Part shown: positions 1-12,000 of the stretch, piece after piece
Position numbering within the stretch: position 1 is the stretch's first letter
Layout: each line of letters starts with the position of its first letter
Source: Unio delphinus
Lineage: Eukaryota; Mollusca; Bivalvia; Unionida; Unionidae
DNA length: 64,000 bases
NCBI GenBank assembly: GCA_029339505.1
Contig: JAQISU010000114.1
Location: 2,944,001-3,008,000, forward strand
Direction of reading: 5' to 3'
Made by a program: the position numbers and the translations under genes
The notes under the pieces: model-generated
Database searches by the model: none
What the model saw: only the letters and a program-made list of their open reading frames with translations
What the model was told of the DNA's origin: nothing

Positions 1-399
1 TGCAACACGCTCACGGCGATAACTAGTGTTGTCATTAAGAGTTAACATGGCACGGAATAATTTGACTACTCCGTTAATAACGGTTATAGTATTATCGAAT
101 TAATAATATGCTGAATTTTTTAATTTGTGCTTTGTTCTCTTCTTTTGTCGTTTCAGTAAGCAAAGTCGACAACGAAGGCATGAATGGCAAAATGGGTGTT
201 GGCAATGTGGAAATGGAGGAAATTATGTTGACATGGTTTAGGCTGCCCAGTGGGTGTAAATTTCACCGCAGATCCGTACATGGCTTTCGGGCCTGTAAGT
301 CAGGACGCATGGAGTCTATGCTGGATCAATTGGATCCATTTTAATATGCACTTTCGCCGGCCTTCCAGCTGTCAGTCAAGCCGACACCGTCAGTTCAGC

Positions 400-965
400 C
401 GGCACTTCAGCAGGCAAACCGGCATTAACCGTCCATCCGGCACCGTCCGTTCAGCCCAAATGGCACCGGACGGCCAGCCGACCTTCCAGCTTGCATCAAC
501 AGGCACCGGCCGTTCAGCCCAAATGGCACCGGCCGGCCAGCCGACCTTCCAGCCTGCGTCGACAGGCACCGGCCGTCCATACGGCAACGACCGTTCAGCC
601 CAAATGGCACCGGTCGTCCAGCCGACCTTCCAGCCGGCATCAACCGGCACCGGCCGTCCATCCGGCAACGACCGTTCAGCCCAATTGGCACCGGTCGTCC
701 AGCCGACCTTCCAGCCGGTATCAACCGGCACCGGCCGTCCATCCGGCAACGACCGTTCAGCCCAAATGGCACCGGTCGTCCAGCCAACCTTCCAGCCAGC
801 ATCAACCTGCACCGGCCGTCCATCCGGCAGCGACCGTTCAGCCCAAATGGCACCGGTCGTCCAGCCGACCTTCCAGCCGGCATCAACCGGCACCGGCCGA
901 CCATCCGGCAACGACCGTTAAGCTCAAATGGCACCGGTGTTCCAGCCGGCATCAACCTGCACCGG
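400..965 (+). repeat. 81-bp GC-rich coding minisatellite
   Basis: About six to seven head-to-tail copies of an 81-bp unit whose start reads ACCGGCACCGGCCGTCCATC, with few differences between copies. The unit is a multiple of three and encodes 27 residues. It is far richer in G+C than the AT-rich surroundings. A shorter block of the same unit returns at 1560-1795. Confidence 0.85.
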
Positions 966-1211
966 CTGTACATCGGATTTACGGAGATTATAGTGATGTA
1001 CCCGTCAGTCAATCTACACTACTGGTTACATATCACTACCATGAGAGAAATGTTATAGATGAATCTCCCTCCAATCAGACCATTCGAGAGGCAGGTGCCG
1101 GTCATAGCCGGACCTTCGCCGACATTCCGGCCGACCATATACCAGACAAATTAGTCGGTATTGCCGGTGTACACCTCCCGTCATGTCAAATACGTGACGG
1201 TGTGATTTTAA

Positions 1212-2198
1212 AACAAGGGAGAATTAGTGATATTATCAGAGGTGACGGAATTGAGTTATCTATGCCACTTGGTATGTGCTACCCAGATATGACAGCTTTT
1301 ACCAGAACAGGTCTTTCAGGCCGACCATCCGCCAGTTCAATCAGCCGGCAGTGCCGGCCGTCCATATGTTCACGGCTTCTCCACAAGGGAGATTTAGTGA
1401 AAGTGTCAATTATGACAGAATTGCGTCATCTAAGTCACCTTGTATGCTGTACAGATATGCAAGCTGTACCAGAACCAACATTCCCTCTGAGCGAATGGTA
1501 GATGGGCGCGTAGTGCTGGACGCACTACATAAGCATTATGTAATTGTTATTACCTTACAGTCGGCAACATCCGGCACCGGGCGTCCATCCGGCAATGACC
1601 GTTCAGCCCATATGGCACCGGTCATCCAGCAGACCTTCCCGCCGGCACTAACCGGCACCGGGCGATCCGGCAATGACCGTTCAGCCCATATGGCACCGGT
1701 CGTCCAGCCAAGCTTTCAGCCGACACTTGCCGGCACTGACCGTTCATCCGGCTCCGGCCGTCCAGCCCAACAGGCACCGGTCGTCCAACCGTATGGAGAT
1801 TTTAGTCTTATACCAGTCCATCCGACTATACCGCTGTACCAGCACGGGGACTTTTATCATACCGCAATCCGCACAAATCGAATTGACGAAGATTCTAATG
1901 ATGTTTCCGTCTGTCAATCCGTACTACCGGTTACATATCACTACCATGACACAGATAGTTGGCGAGGAATCTCTCGATCCAGCCCGACCATTCGAGCGGT
2001 CGGTGCCGGTCATAGCCGGCCCGTCGCAGTCATTCAGGCCAAACATATGCCAATCAATTCATTCGGCATTGCCGGCCGTCCATAGGCTAACAGCTCATCC
2101 ACAAGGGAGAGTGAATGCCTTTATCAGAGATGATGGAATCGAGTCATCTATGCCACCTGGTATGCATTACCCCGATATGGATGCTTTACCAGAGCAAG
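1212..2198 (+). repeat. Three copies of a larger ORF1 module
   Basis: The motif ACAAGGGAGA followed by a ...TTATCAGAG/ATGACGGAATTG... stretch and a CCAGATATG...CCAGAAC end occurs at about 1212-1310, 1382-1475 and 2100-2198. A linked upstream piece with ACATATCACTACCATGA occurs at about 1029 and 1935. This shows nested duplication inside the DIRS ORF1 region in addition to the 81-bp arrays. Confidence 0.6.
1560..1795 (+). repeat. Second block of the 81-bp minisatellite
   Basis: About three more divergent copies of the unit at 400-965, recognisable by GGCACCGGGCGTCCATCCGG and CCGTTCAGCCCATATGGC. Unit length varies because of small indels. It separates two copies of a larger module (995-1475 and 1790-2200). 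Confidence 0.75.
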
Positions 2199-2644
2199 AT
2201 TATGTACATAGTGAGTGCGATGAGTCGCAGGCAAATCAGCGGTATGCAGATCCAACTATGGAACGGACTGAGTTCAGCTTCAAAGCCGCAGTGGAGGAAA
2301 TTTATAAGGTGTTGGCCCCTTCAGAATGCCCTCCACCTCCTGCTGCCATTACCGACTATAAGGTTAGAGCGTCGGTCGATCTGGATGAGGGGGAAGAGAC
2401 TCTATCCTTCCGCCTCCTTCCCCAGTCGACAAAATTAAGGAAATTAATGACCGTCTGTCGACACGCATAGGGGATCCAGGAATTGCTAAGGTTTTTCTTT
2501 TCTGAAAGCCAAGTACCAGCGTCGTTTTCAGGTCGATGGTACAAAACTCACTCCGGTGCGTTCAGTACTGAGGTCCCGGCTCTGGATAAAAATATGGCAG
2601 CAGTCCATATGTCTGCTCCATTGTCTTATAAAGTGGACTAAACG

Positions 2645-2983
2645 GTGTTCAATGCCAAGTCCAAGCTGGTTCGAAATGTAGTCGCTACGTCTTCACTGTT
2701 AGATCTAGCCTCCCTAGCCATTTTCAGGATCGCTGATAAATCTGGCAATGAACATGCTTGGGATTCGACGGCCCGGTTAGCTAGGGTTCTTAACAGGGCA
2801 GCTCACCATTCCATGGCCAATGCGCTGACTGCTTCTGCCAACCTAGACCTGATACGTCGTGACGCATGTATGAAGGGCACGTCGCTTAAACCCCATCATA
2901 TGCTGGCTAGATATGACCGACGCACATTTCACGTCCCTATCCCACGAGTTGCGGACATTCTCCGTTGTGCTTGTCGGGACTAG
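2645..2983 (+). pseudogene. DIRS capsid-like segment
   Basis: An open frame of 112 codons with Ala/Leu/Arg-rich helical text including ANLDLIRRDACMKGTSLKPH, which resembles the conserved tract near the end of the first ORF of DIRS1-type elements, where a RRDAxLK-like motif is common. It ends in a stop directly before the RT fragment. The start codon is simply the first Met in the open frame; the true ORF started earlier. Confidence 0.45.
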
Positions 2984-3600
2984 GCTTATCAGTTCCATGT
3001 CATACCTTTTGGCCTAAATTTAAGCCTTTGGGCTAGTACCAAGGTTATGGATTACGTCGTCACCCTGTTCCGCTCGACTTCATCTATTGCGTCGGCAGTA
3101 TATTTGGACGACATCCTCCAGTAGCATCTGTCAAGTTCTACTCTGCTCAAAGGCAGAAACGATCTTATATCACTTTACGTCATATAGGCTTTCTCGTGAA
3201 CTGGATAAAGTGTGATCTCTGTCCAATCCGGGTTTTGGTCCATCTGGGTGTGGAGTTTCTCCCGATCTGAATCTGGTAAGGCTTCTTCGAGTTTGCGATC
3301 ATCCAGATAATTGCACTCGTAGAGTCCGTTTCCGACAGGATGCGCATTTTAGCGAGAGAGTTGCAGATCCTCGGATTATTCAATGCGGCAGCAGACTTGA
3401 TCCCTCTCAGCCGTCCTTTTAGGCGCCCTTTACAAAGGACTTTGCTAGCGTAATTGCGCCATTTTCAAGTCCCTTCGATCCCAGAAAACAGTCATGCTCA
3501 CGCCAGAGATACGATCATTCTTGAGTCAATGGCACAACCCCTGTAGGCTGTCCACAGGGATTACTCTGGAGATACCCCAAGGGGATAACGGTATGTTCCG
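2984..3600 (+). pseudogene. Reverse transcriptase fragment of the DIRS element
   Basis: The frame from 2984 reads AYQFHVIPFGLNLSLWASTK and continues to the catalytic motif VYLDDILQ at about 3102-3125, followed by a stop. This corresponds to the middle of a DIRS RT (the FxVxPFGL and YLDD blocks). The N-terminal RT blocks are missing: the sequence jumps from the capsid-like ORF to the PFGL block with no space for them, so an internal deletion is likely. Degenerate thumb-like sequence continues in shifting frames to about 3600. Confidence 0.7.
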
Positions 3601-3605
3601 CCACT

Positions 3606-4626
3606 AATACCTACGGTTGGGGTGCCCACCTGTTGCCGGACTTAGATACTGTCAGCGGCACGTGGGTGCCAGGGGCGAGCCCTTTCCACATCAACCTTTC
3701 AGAAATAACGGCTGTCATCAATGCCTTTCATTTCGGGCAGGATCAACTCTTATTACAAACTGCCCTCATTATGTCAGACAACATTGTGGTGGTGCCTTGC
3801 CTCAAAACAAGGGGACACCAATCACCAGACCTGTGCAATCTGAACTGGCAGTTTCTACATTGGTTCGACAATCTCCACCTCAATGTACAATTCAGACACA
3901 CAGAATGGTCACTCCATCAATCGGACTTTCTTCCAATCGACACACTTTGGAGACGTCCGATGATTGATCTTTTGCAACAAGGTGAAATAGCAAATTCTCC
4001 ACCTTTCATCTCACAGGTTCCAGACCCAGAAGCTTGGGTCGTGGATGCTCGATCAATCACCTGGGAAGGATTGTGGTCATTCTCCTACCCTCCCACGGTC
4101 TTGGTACTGGAATTAATCCAGAAGTTAAGGGGTCAGAATTGTCAGATGGTTCTGATTACCCTTCTCAGATGGAACAACTACTGGGTCTCCGATCTACTCA
4201 ATCTAGGGGATAGATCTACCCAGGAAGATTACAGTCAGCACAAGTATTCACAAGCAACCGCGGCCAGGGGTGTTCCACCCCTGTCCGGACCGTCTTTTTG
4301 TTCAAGCTTGGCTCTTGTCCAGACAGCCTTGCAAGACAAACAATTTAAATCTTTGATTGCGGAGAGAATCTCGAGAGCAAGAAGGCCCTCTACTCTGAAG
4401 GTTTACGAGGGCAAGTGGCATGTTTTCAGAGACTGGTACCATATCATTCACATTGTTCCTCTGAGTGTCACAATCCCTCAACTGGCCAACTTTTCTCTGG
4501 CTTTTCAAGGAGAAACATCTGGCTCCAGTTATTCTCAAATGTTACCGCTCCATGATATCAGACACATTCCGCCATTCTGGTACATGTGCTATCAGCCATG
4601 ACAAAGATTTGTCAGATCTTTTAGAC

Positions 4627-4627
<1 letters not shown>
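3606..4627 (+). pseudogene. DIRS RNase H plus N-terminal tyrosine recombinase
   Basis: An open frame at 3633-4601 (322 codons). It follows YGWGAHL at about 3610, the first RNase H strand with its Asp mutated or frame-shifted, and continues with INLSEITAVINAF and MSDNIVVV. It then reads WVVDARSITWEGLWSFSYPP, the linker typical of DIRS1-type elements between RNase H and recombinase. Residues from about 225 (ERISRARRPSTLKVYEGKW) look like the helical N-terminal core-binding domain of a tyrosine recombinase. The frame stops at 4601 before the catalytic domain. Confidence 0.7.
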
Positions 4628-4659
<32 letters not shown>

Positions 4660-4661
<2 letters not shown>

Positions 4662-5230
4662 CAATCGACTTATATCCCTCACCCTGTTTCCAAATGGAAT
4701 CTGTCCTGGGTTTTAACATGACTCAATTCAGACAGTATTGAGTCTTTAACCCACGATTAGTTAAAGCTACTATCATACAAATTGGGTTTCTTGATAGCCT
4801 TAGCTTCAGCATGCAGGGTGAGCGAGTTACATGTCCTTTCTAGTGACCCGAACTCTCTTCCGTTCCGATCAGAGGGTTTGATGGTCCTCTTGACGCAGCC
4901 AGGCTTCGTAGTCCAAAATAGATTACCATACATTGGCGATCAACGAGTCGTCATTAGCTCGCTTTCTTTATAGATAAGTCAGGATCAACAGCCATGTAAG
5001 ATCCTGTTTGGGCACTCTAGCACCATTTCAATGCATAGAGGTGAGTCAGGTCACATACAAGCACCTCTTTTTTCTGGTGATAGCTGGGATATGAGACATC
5101 ACCATTCAAGCCCTTGCTTCATGGCTGTAGTGGGTTATACGCTCGGCGTACTCTGAGAATTCGCAAATCAGTCACCTTATAGAAGCTGTTGGCTGACATG
5201 CAGAGTCAACCTTCTACAGTTTTATCTTCA
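4660..5230 (+). pseudogene. DIRS tyrosine recombinase catalytic domain, decayed
   Basis: The frame around 4782-4973 reads IALASACRVSELHVLSSDPN; the Arg in ACRVSEL matches the first catalytic Arg of tyrosine recombinases and the surrounding words are those of DIRS YR proteins. It is separated from the N-terminal part by a run of 29 A at 4630-4658 and a frameshift. Later catalytic residues (HxxR, Tyr) lie in a stretch with stop codons, so this copy cannot encode an active enzyme. Confidence 0.6.
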
Positions 5231-5554
5231 AGTTTGTACTCGCAGAGGCAAACATTGATTCTAGTAGGTCCGGTGTTGGGCAGCCCAGACGCCCACCAGA
5301 CTCATGTACAACAATCAGCACAGCCTATTAGCTTCGCTGGATTCGCCAGATAAATTTTCGTAGGTAAGAAGATTTCAATATCTATCTTCTTAACCGTATA
5401 AAAGGGTCACATATCACGTGACCCTGGGCTGTTTTGCTGATTGAAAATTAGGAGACCGGGTTATCATTCACATGGGGAATCCAACCATCATTCCCTAGAG
5501 GATACCCGTGTGGAGGTCGGATGCTCCGCATTCCCTCCTCCTATTACTTATTCT

Positions 5555-5922
5555 CCTAAAGTAATGTGATTGGGGAACGTATTCAAAGGAGAAAGCAAAT
5601 TTTGTAGTAAATTATGTTTCTCCGAGAATACTTACCCAATCACATTACTAAGAAACCCTCCCAACCACCCCGCCATGCGAGCATCCTCGTGTTTTATATA
5701 TCGCTCAGCTTAAAAACTAAAGAAGCGACACCTAACGGGCGGCAAGGGGAGGTAATGGGCAAGAGTTATTGCCCTTTGTTTATATGACATAGACAGGAAA
5801 GACGAATTTTCGTCTTTTGGTAGGGCTGGATTCGCGAGGTAGCAGGCTAATATCCCTAAAGTAATGTGATTGGGTAAGTATTCTCGGAGAAACATAATTT
5901 ACTGCAAAATTTGCTTTCCTTC
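5555..5922. repeat. Inverted repeats at the DIRS 3' end
   Basis: GTAATGTGATTGGG at 5561 is the reverse complement of CCCAATCACATTAC at 5635-5648, forming a hairpin. The segment 5587-5648 is also almost exactly reverse-complementary to 5861-5920 (both contain the TTTCTCCGAGAATACTTACC or complementary word). Nested inverted ends plus an internal complementary region are characteristic of DIRS elements, which use them to rebuild termini through circular intermediates. Confidence 0.7.
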
Positions 5923-6376
5923 TGGATTGATCATTGTAGTTCCAGGGAAAACCATTATTTTTTTTTTAATGCTTCCGGCGACCTGGTTATTAATGCAGAA
6001 TGACAATGGCATTTTCTTGTACTAAGCCTCGTATTGTTTACTTGTGATGACACAATGTAAGTTGACTGGTTTTTTAATGTTTACAACGATTAAAAAATTG
6101 CACTCATTACATTCAGATATATTTATTGTTAGATTAGAAGATATAAATGATTTGTGACATATAACTATTTTTTAAAATGCATTGAGAGTTGTATAGACTG
6201 GTTCGATTGAAAATATAATTGATAAAGTAAATCTTATTTTCAACACATGAAGGAGATTCTATTTATTACACTTTTTTTTCTAGCAAAAACATTGTTGGTT
6301 ACTTATATTTAGTTTATTATTCATATATTTTATTTTAGTATTTTTCTTTTAAAAAAACAAATAACGTTTTGCACAG

Positions 6377-8325
6377 GAATCGAGGTTCATCGCCTGGATG
6401 TCACTAATAATGCTGACGTCGAAGCTTTTGCTGCGAAGATTGACAAAATTGACGTCCTGTTTAACTGCGCAGGGTAATATTTTATATATCTAAATAAATA
6501 AATCAGGAGCAAATAAGTTTATTGGAAATACTTAAAGTGATGTTGAGCCAAACTTTATATTTAAGTAGACCGTTGTTTACAGACAACATAAATTCAAAAC
6601 GTTCGAGTGATGCAGAGTTTTTGAATTTTCGAAACTTGCTTATGCTTATAATGAGGGACGTATGTTGTGTGATTAAATTAATAGAAACCCTAATGTGCCA
6701 GTAAGACGTTGATATAGATCTAACATGATATATTTGCAACAAATTCTAATTACCCCTGAGAAGACTGTAATGAACGGTCGCTCAAGCAGTTTTGTTTTGA
6801 CACTTTAAATTATCTTTTTAGAAGATTATGAAGCAAAAAATTCGGACTCTGCTACGAATTTAGACACATCCTTGCAATTCATTCGGACTGACTTATAGAC
6901 AATTCGGCCCAAGACAATTCGGCCCAACTTGGACCGAAAATAAGACAATTCGGCCCAACTTTAAAGACAATTCGGCCCAATAGAAAGACAATTCGGCCCA
7001 ACTTTTTCTTCAAACAGCAAGTGGATACTATGCAAGTTTTATATATAGTTGTAACAAATATTTATTTTTAAAAGAAAATACTTAGCAAGATATACTGATA
7101 TATTTCGAAAAATCGTCGGCACAAGAGTAATAACTGAAATTTCACATACACAAATCGATCCATATTTTGTTTATATTTACTCACAAACATGGTCTCAAAA
7201 CCTTAATTATCAAGCAAAATGCATACGTTGCAAGAGATCTCGTATTTGAACGTATTTTTTATGATTTACAAATAAAATTGTACGTGAAAAATGGTTGAAA
7301 ATTGCATATTTAGTTGTTTTGTGATAATTTCATATACATTTAGTTCAGAACACTATTGCGTTTTGCTATGATGAGTTATAGAAAAGACATCTAATTGTTT
7401 AAAAAAAAATGTATTTTATAAAAACAAAATGTAGCGTAGAATGGTAACCTTTGTGTCGTAGTGTAAAATAGATATAATTTAAAGTTCCAACAACTTAAAT
7501 GTACACTTTTGTGAGTAATTAAAATGACCTAAACTGATATACAGTCTCACATACAGAAAACAAAGTTTTTAGCCGATACAAGTGTACGGTATAGGTAACT
7601 TATGTATTTCACTAACGTGAAGCAAATGCATTGCATACAAGGAGGTTTCGTCTTACAAGATTCCGTCTTCTTGGGATCGGATATACATTTGTGTACACCT
7701 CTGCATCGGTTCTTTTACTTGGTGCTAATTCCATCGGTTCTGGCAACAGTCATAGTATTTTACGTAGTCGCTCAAATTTCGTAAGTTCTTTCTTTATCTT
7801 ACGTTTCAAGCTTGAAACGTCAGATTTCAGATTACCGATTTTTTTGTGGGCACGCGCAAGAGCCCTACACCTGATCATCTGAAAAAATTTACCCCTGTTA
7901 CTTTAGTGATAACGTGTCTGCGGCATTAATTTGTGCCTTATTAGTGAATTTTGGTGTCAAAAGCAATTAATCGATGCAGCATGATGTATGTATGTATGTA
8001 TGTGTGTGTGTGTGTATGTATGTATGCATGCATGTGTGTATGTATGTGGATATGTATGTGCACTCAGGCTGGTGAGTTTTATGTATACGGGCTCAGATGT
8101 ATTTTGCTTTGTTTCACTTTATCCCTTTCTGGCAATTATTTTGTTTCTAATTTGCGAGAGAGAGAGAGAGAGAGAGAGACGCACACATGGACAGACGCAT
8201 TCAGACGTACATTCTTTGCATGTGTGTATATTTGTCTTAAAAAATAGCAGCTTACAAGCAAGGGAACAAACAAAAAATGTAACTTAGTTAAGACTAGTAA
8301 TCAGTTTATTCACAAAATTAACGGC

Positions 8326-8383
<58 letters not shown>

Positions 8384-9053
8384 CCCTCTCTTTCTCTCTC
8401 ATTCTCTCTCAGTTCTTAGTTCTTCAACTTCGTGGACCGTAGATTCTTCTACACAATCTTAGAAGATTGTTAGTACTGATTTCCTTATTGGTGTACATCC
8501 TCCACATCTTAAAAAAATTTCGTGCAAGGTACGGATCATTTTTGTTTGATGTCTTGTATGTTTTCCTTCCGATACCATCTTTGCTTGACACGGTATCATT
8601 TGTGCTTCTTTATATAGTAAAGTTATCATGAGATAAAACTGCAGATTGCTCTTTCGCGCTTTGCGATTCAAACGACTGTGCCAGCCCTCCACGTCGTTGT
8701 TTGTCCGTACACTTTTACCGAAGACACTCCACGTGGATACGGGATACGACATACACCCAGCGGGATGCTGTATTCAAGTTATGTAGGAAGGTGTTTGCTC
8801 TGGTATTTCTTCCAGCCGAGCATATCCCATCAGCATTTGCAAAATTGAAAGGAAAGGCAGGAACACCCGCGTTACAAGAATGGATGACTTACATTAGTGA
8901 CAGGTGGATATCCAGCAAAATTTGGCTCGTATCCACGTGGAGTGTCTTCAGAAAGGGATAAAGTGAAACAAAGCAAAATACATCTGAGCCCGTATACATA
9001 AAACTCACCAGCCTGAGTGCACATACATATCCACATACATACACACATGCATG

Positions 9054-9085
<32 letters not shown>

Positions 9086-12000
9086 TACATACCTACCTAC
9101 CTACCTACCTACCTACCTACCTACCTACCTACCTACCTACATACATACATACATACATACATACAATTGATGCTGCATCGATTAATTGCTTTTGACACCA
9201 AAATTTACTAATAAGGCACAAATTAATGCCGCAGACACGTTATCACTAAAGTAACAGGGGTAAATTTTTTCAGATGATCAGGTGTAGGGCTCTTGCGCGT
9301 GCCCACAAAAAAATCGGTAATCTGAAATCTGACGTTTCAAACCTGAAACGTAAGATAAAGAAAGAACTTACGAAATTTGAGCGACTACGTAAAATACTAT
9401 GACTGTTGCCAGAACCGATGGAATTAGCACCAAGTAAAATAACCGATGCAGAGGTGTACACAAATGTATATCCGATCCCAAGAAGACGGAATCTTTTAAG
9501 ACGAAACCTCCTTGTATGCAATGCATTTGCTTCACGTTAGTGAAATACATAAGTTACCTATACCGTACACTTGTATCGGCTAAAAACTTTGTTTTCTGTA
9601 TGTGAGACTGTATATCAGTTTAGGTCATTTTAATTACTCACAAAAGTGTACATTTAAGTTGTTGGAACTTTAAATTATATCTATTTTACACTACGACACA
9701 AAGGTTACCATTATACGTTACATTTTGTTTTTATAAAATACATTTTTTTTAAAAACAATTAGATGTCTTTTCTATAACTCATCATAGCAAAACGCAATAG
9801 TGTTCTGAACTAAATGTATATGAAATTATCACAAAACAACTAAATATGCAATTTTCAACCATTTTTCACGTACAATTTTATTTGTAAATCATAAAAAATA
9901 CGTTCAAATACGAGATCTCTTGTAACTTATGTATTTTGCTTGATAATTAAGGTTTTGAGACCATGTTTGTGAGTAAATATAAACAAAATATGGATCGATT
10001 TGTGTATGTGAAATTTCAGTTATTACTCTTGTGCCGACGATGTTTCGAAATATATCAATATATCTTGCTAAGTATTTTCTTTTTAAAATAAATACTTGTT
10101 ACAACTATATATAAAACTTGCATAGTATACACTTGCTGTTTGAAGAAAAAGTTGGGCCGAATTGTCTTTCTATTGGGCCGAATTGTCTTTAAAGTTGGGC
10201 CGAATTGTCTTATTTTCGGTCCAAGTTGGGCCGAATTGTCTTGGGCCGAATTGTCTTTGGGCCGAATTGTCCAATAGCCAATGTTTGTAATAGACCATTT
10301 CATGGAAACTTCGGCGAACTTCGTAATTTGCTCGGAATTTTTATCACGTGGCGGGTGGTCAGCTGACCGCAATAGCCATTCGATAGGTGGTAGGCAAAAT
10401 ATGGCAGTCACATCGTTGTCATTCATTCGGACAATGCTTGTAATTTAAGACACATCCGGACATAGACCACAAATAATTTTACTATATGTTCTCTACATAT
10501 ATTTCTCAGTACTGACCTGTCAACTGTGTGACAATCAATACAAACCATATGTTAATCTAAAATACATCCATAAATGACTTCACGGCGAAGTTCTTGTCAA
10601 GGGTTCACCGGCATTTGTTTGAGCGGCTGCACTGTAAACAGAACAGCATGTACACAGAACACAGATTTCATTTCCGGATCATCACCAAGGCCTTATTACT
10701 CCATGTGCACTGTCGCCAAAGTACACACTGACAACCACTCTCTGAGCACATATTCTCAAAAATAAACAATACCTTTAAATCCCTACCAAAATTGCATCAA
10801 TATAACTCTTCTATCACCACCAAAATGAGAGAGGGAACTGGAAGTATTAATTGTGATGTGATTCCATCCTTGCTATTCATTCGGACTATGCTTGTTATTT
10901 AAGACACATCCTTGCTATTCATTCGGACTATGCTTGTAATTGTTGTCACATCCTTGCTATTAATTCGGACTATGCTTGTAATTGTAGTCATATCCTTGCT
11001 ATTCATTCAGACTATGCTTGTAATTGTAGTCACATCCTTGCCATTCATTCGTAGTACTACGACACTGATCAGAAAGAAATAAAATGAGCGAAAAACAACA
11101 AGATTTGTAAAATGCAACCAATAATATAATTCCCCAGACTACATAGTGAAACTTTAAAAAGAACTTAAAATATTGCGAATTAAATCCCATATAGTCCCAA
11201 AGTTCTAATCACCAGTACTAATGAATAAATTTCTAATTAAATTCCAGTGGTATTGCAAATAAGATTCACTGCTGAATGTGGCAATATGTCTTTAGTGGCA
11301 TGTGACCTGGTGATGTGACAACAGTTAATGTCTCTATCCAAGAATATTATTGAGCACCTTGTAAACACAGAGAATAATACTTGGAATAACAAATTCTAGC
11401 CCAAATAAAATGCGACACACAGCAATTCACACGATTCTGCTTTAAAATATTATGGCATGATACATAGGTTTTAGATAAGCAAGATTTTTAGCCCTCTGTT
11501 TGACTTAGGTCACAGACAGCATTTTCTGGAAACACTGACTTAATCATGTTAATGGAATGATCCATTGTAGAAAATGATGTGTTCTGTGTTCTCATCGAGA
11601 TCAACTCCTTTACCAATATTATAATAAGGCTGTGGTAAACATCATGTAGGCTAGGTATTATTACTTGGGAATTTCAATAACCATGACCAAGACCACATAA
11701 ACATGTTTACTTCTGTTGATAATGATCATAATAATAAACCCACACTCCTATAAATATAGCTACCAGTATGTATTAATTGCTTTCTATTATAAAACATCAT
11801 CAGCATCTCTAGACAGGAACACAGAGAATATGATTTTGGACAAGGTCAAGAATACATATTGATGGGAAAAAATAACAAACAACACAAATTAAATATTCAG
11901 AACAGTACCATGTTTCCAACTGTATTCATATCATTGCCATTCATTCGGCCTCTATTTTTAAGTGTAGATACATCCTTGCGATTCATTTGGATTGCTTCAA

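Larger units (their letters stand above)
250..2470 (+). pseudogene. DIRS ORF1-like repeat-rich region
   Basis: Open frames 250-921, 491-1501, 1276-2085 and 1673-2470 overlap and switch frame, as expected for a decayed ORF1. The text is Pro/Gln/Arg/Ser-rich with the recurring peptide QPTFQPASTGTGRPSGNDRS. Because the repeat unit is 81 bp (27 codons), several frames on both strands stay open for long stretches, so the open frames alone do not prove translation. The last part (2230-2470) becomes non-repetitive and more protein-like. No domain was recognised; the assignment to DIRS ORF1 rests on position upstream of the RT block. Confidence 0.45.
1..5922 (+). mobile_element. DIRS-like tyrosine-recombinase retrotransposon, degenerate
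   Basis: The order of decayed coding blocks is that of DIRS elements: a repeat-rich first ORF, a capsid-like segment (2645-2983), a reverse transcriptase piece with YLDDIL (2984-3123), an RNase H (about 3606-3960), then a tyrosine recombinase with its catalytic Arg in ACRVSEL (4822 region). There are no long terminal repeats or integrase. The 3' end (5555-5922) has nested inverted repeats, as DIRS circular-intermediate signals do. Frames are broken by stops and a 29-base A-run at 4630. The left end is not resolved and may lie outside the window. If BDH2 copy 1 keeps exons 1-2 upstream, this element sits in its second intron or upstream flank. Confidence 0.8.
6898..10271. mobile_element. Mutator-like element MULE-1 with about 1.25-kb inverted arms
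   Basis: Two near-identical inverted arms (6898-8132 and 8949-10271) flank a short centre. Each tip is an array of GACAATTCGGCCCAA words spaced by a few bases, four to five on the left and about six on the right. The centre contains two pieces of a Mutator-like transposase. Arm differences are sparse point changes plus microsatellite length changes, so insertion looks fairly recent. A flanking target duplication could not be found; the left flank (6843-6897) is a unit of the 42-bp minisatellite also present at 10418-11060, so the element probably landed in that array. Confidence 0.8.

Noticed and set aside
390..1012. Long antisense frames (173 and 195 codons) over the 81-bp array
   Set aside because: The unit length is a multiple of three and lacks stops in several frames, so these are mirror artefacts of the repeat.
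7602..9550. Pairs of identical small frames (60 and 83 codons) on both strands
   Set aside because: They are the same sequence in the two inverted arms of MULE-1, with no family resemblance and no conserved start context.
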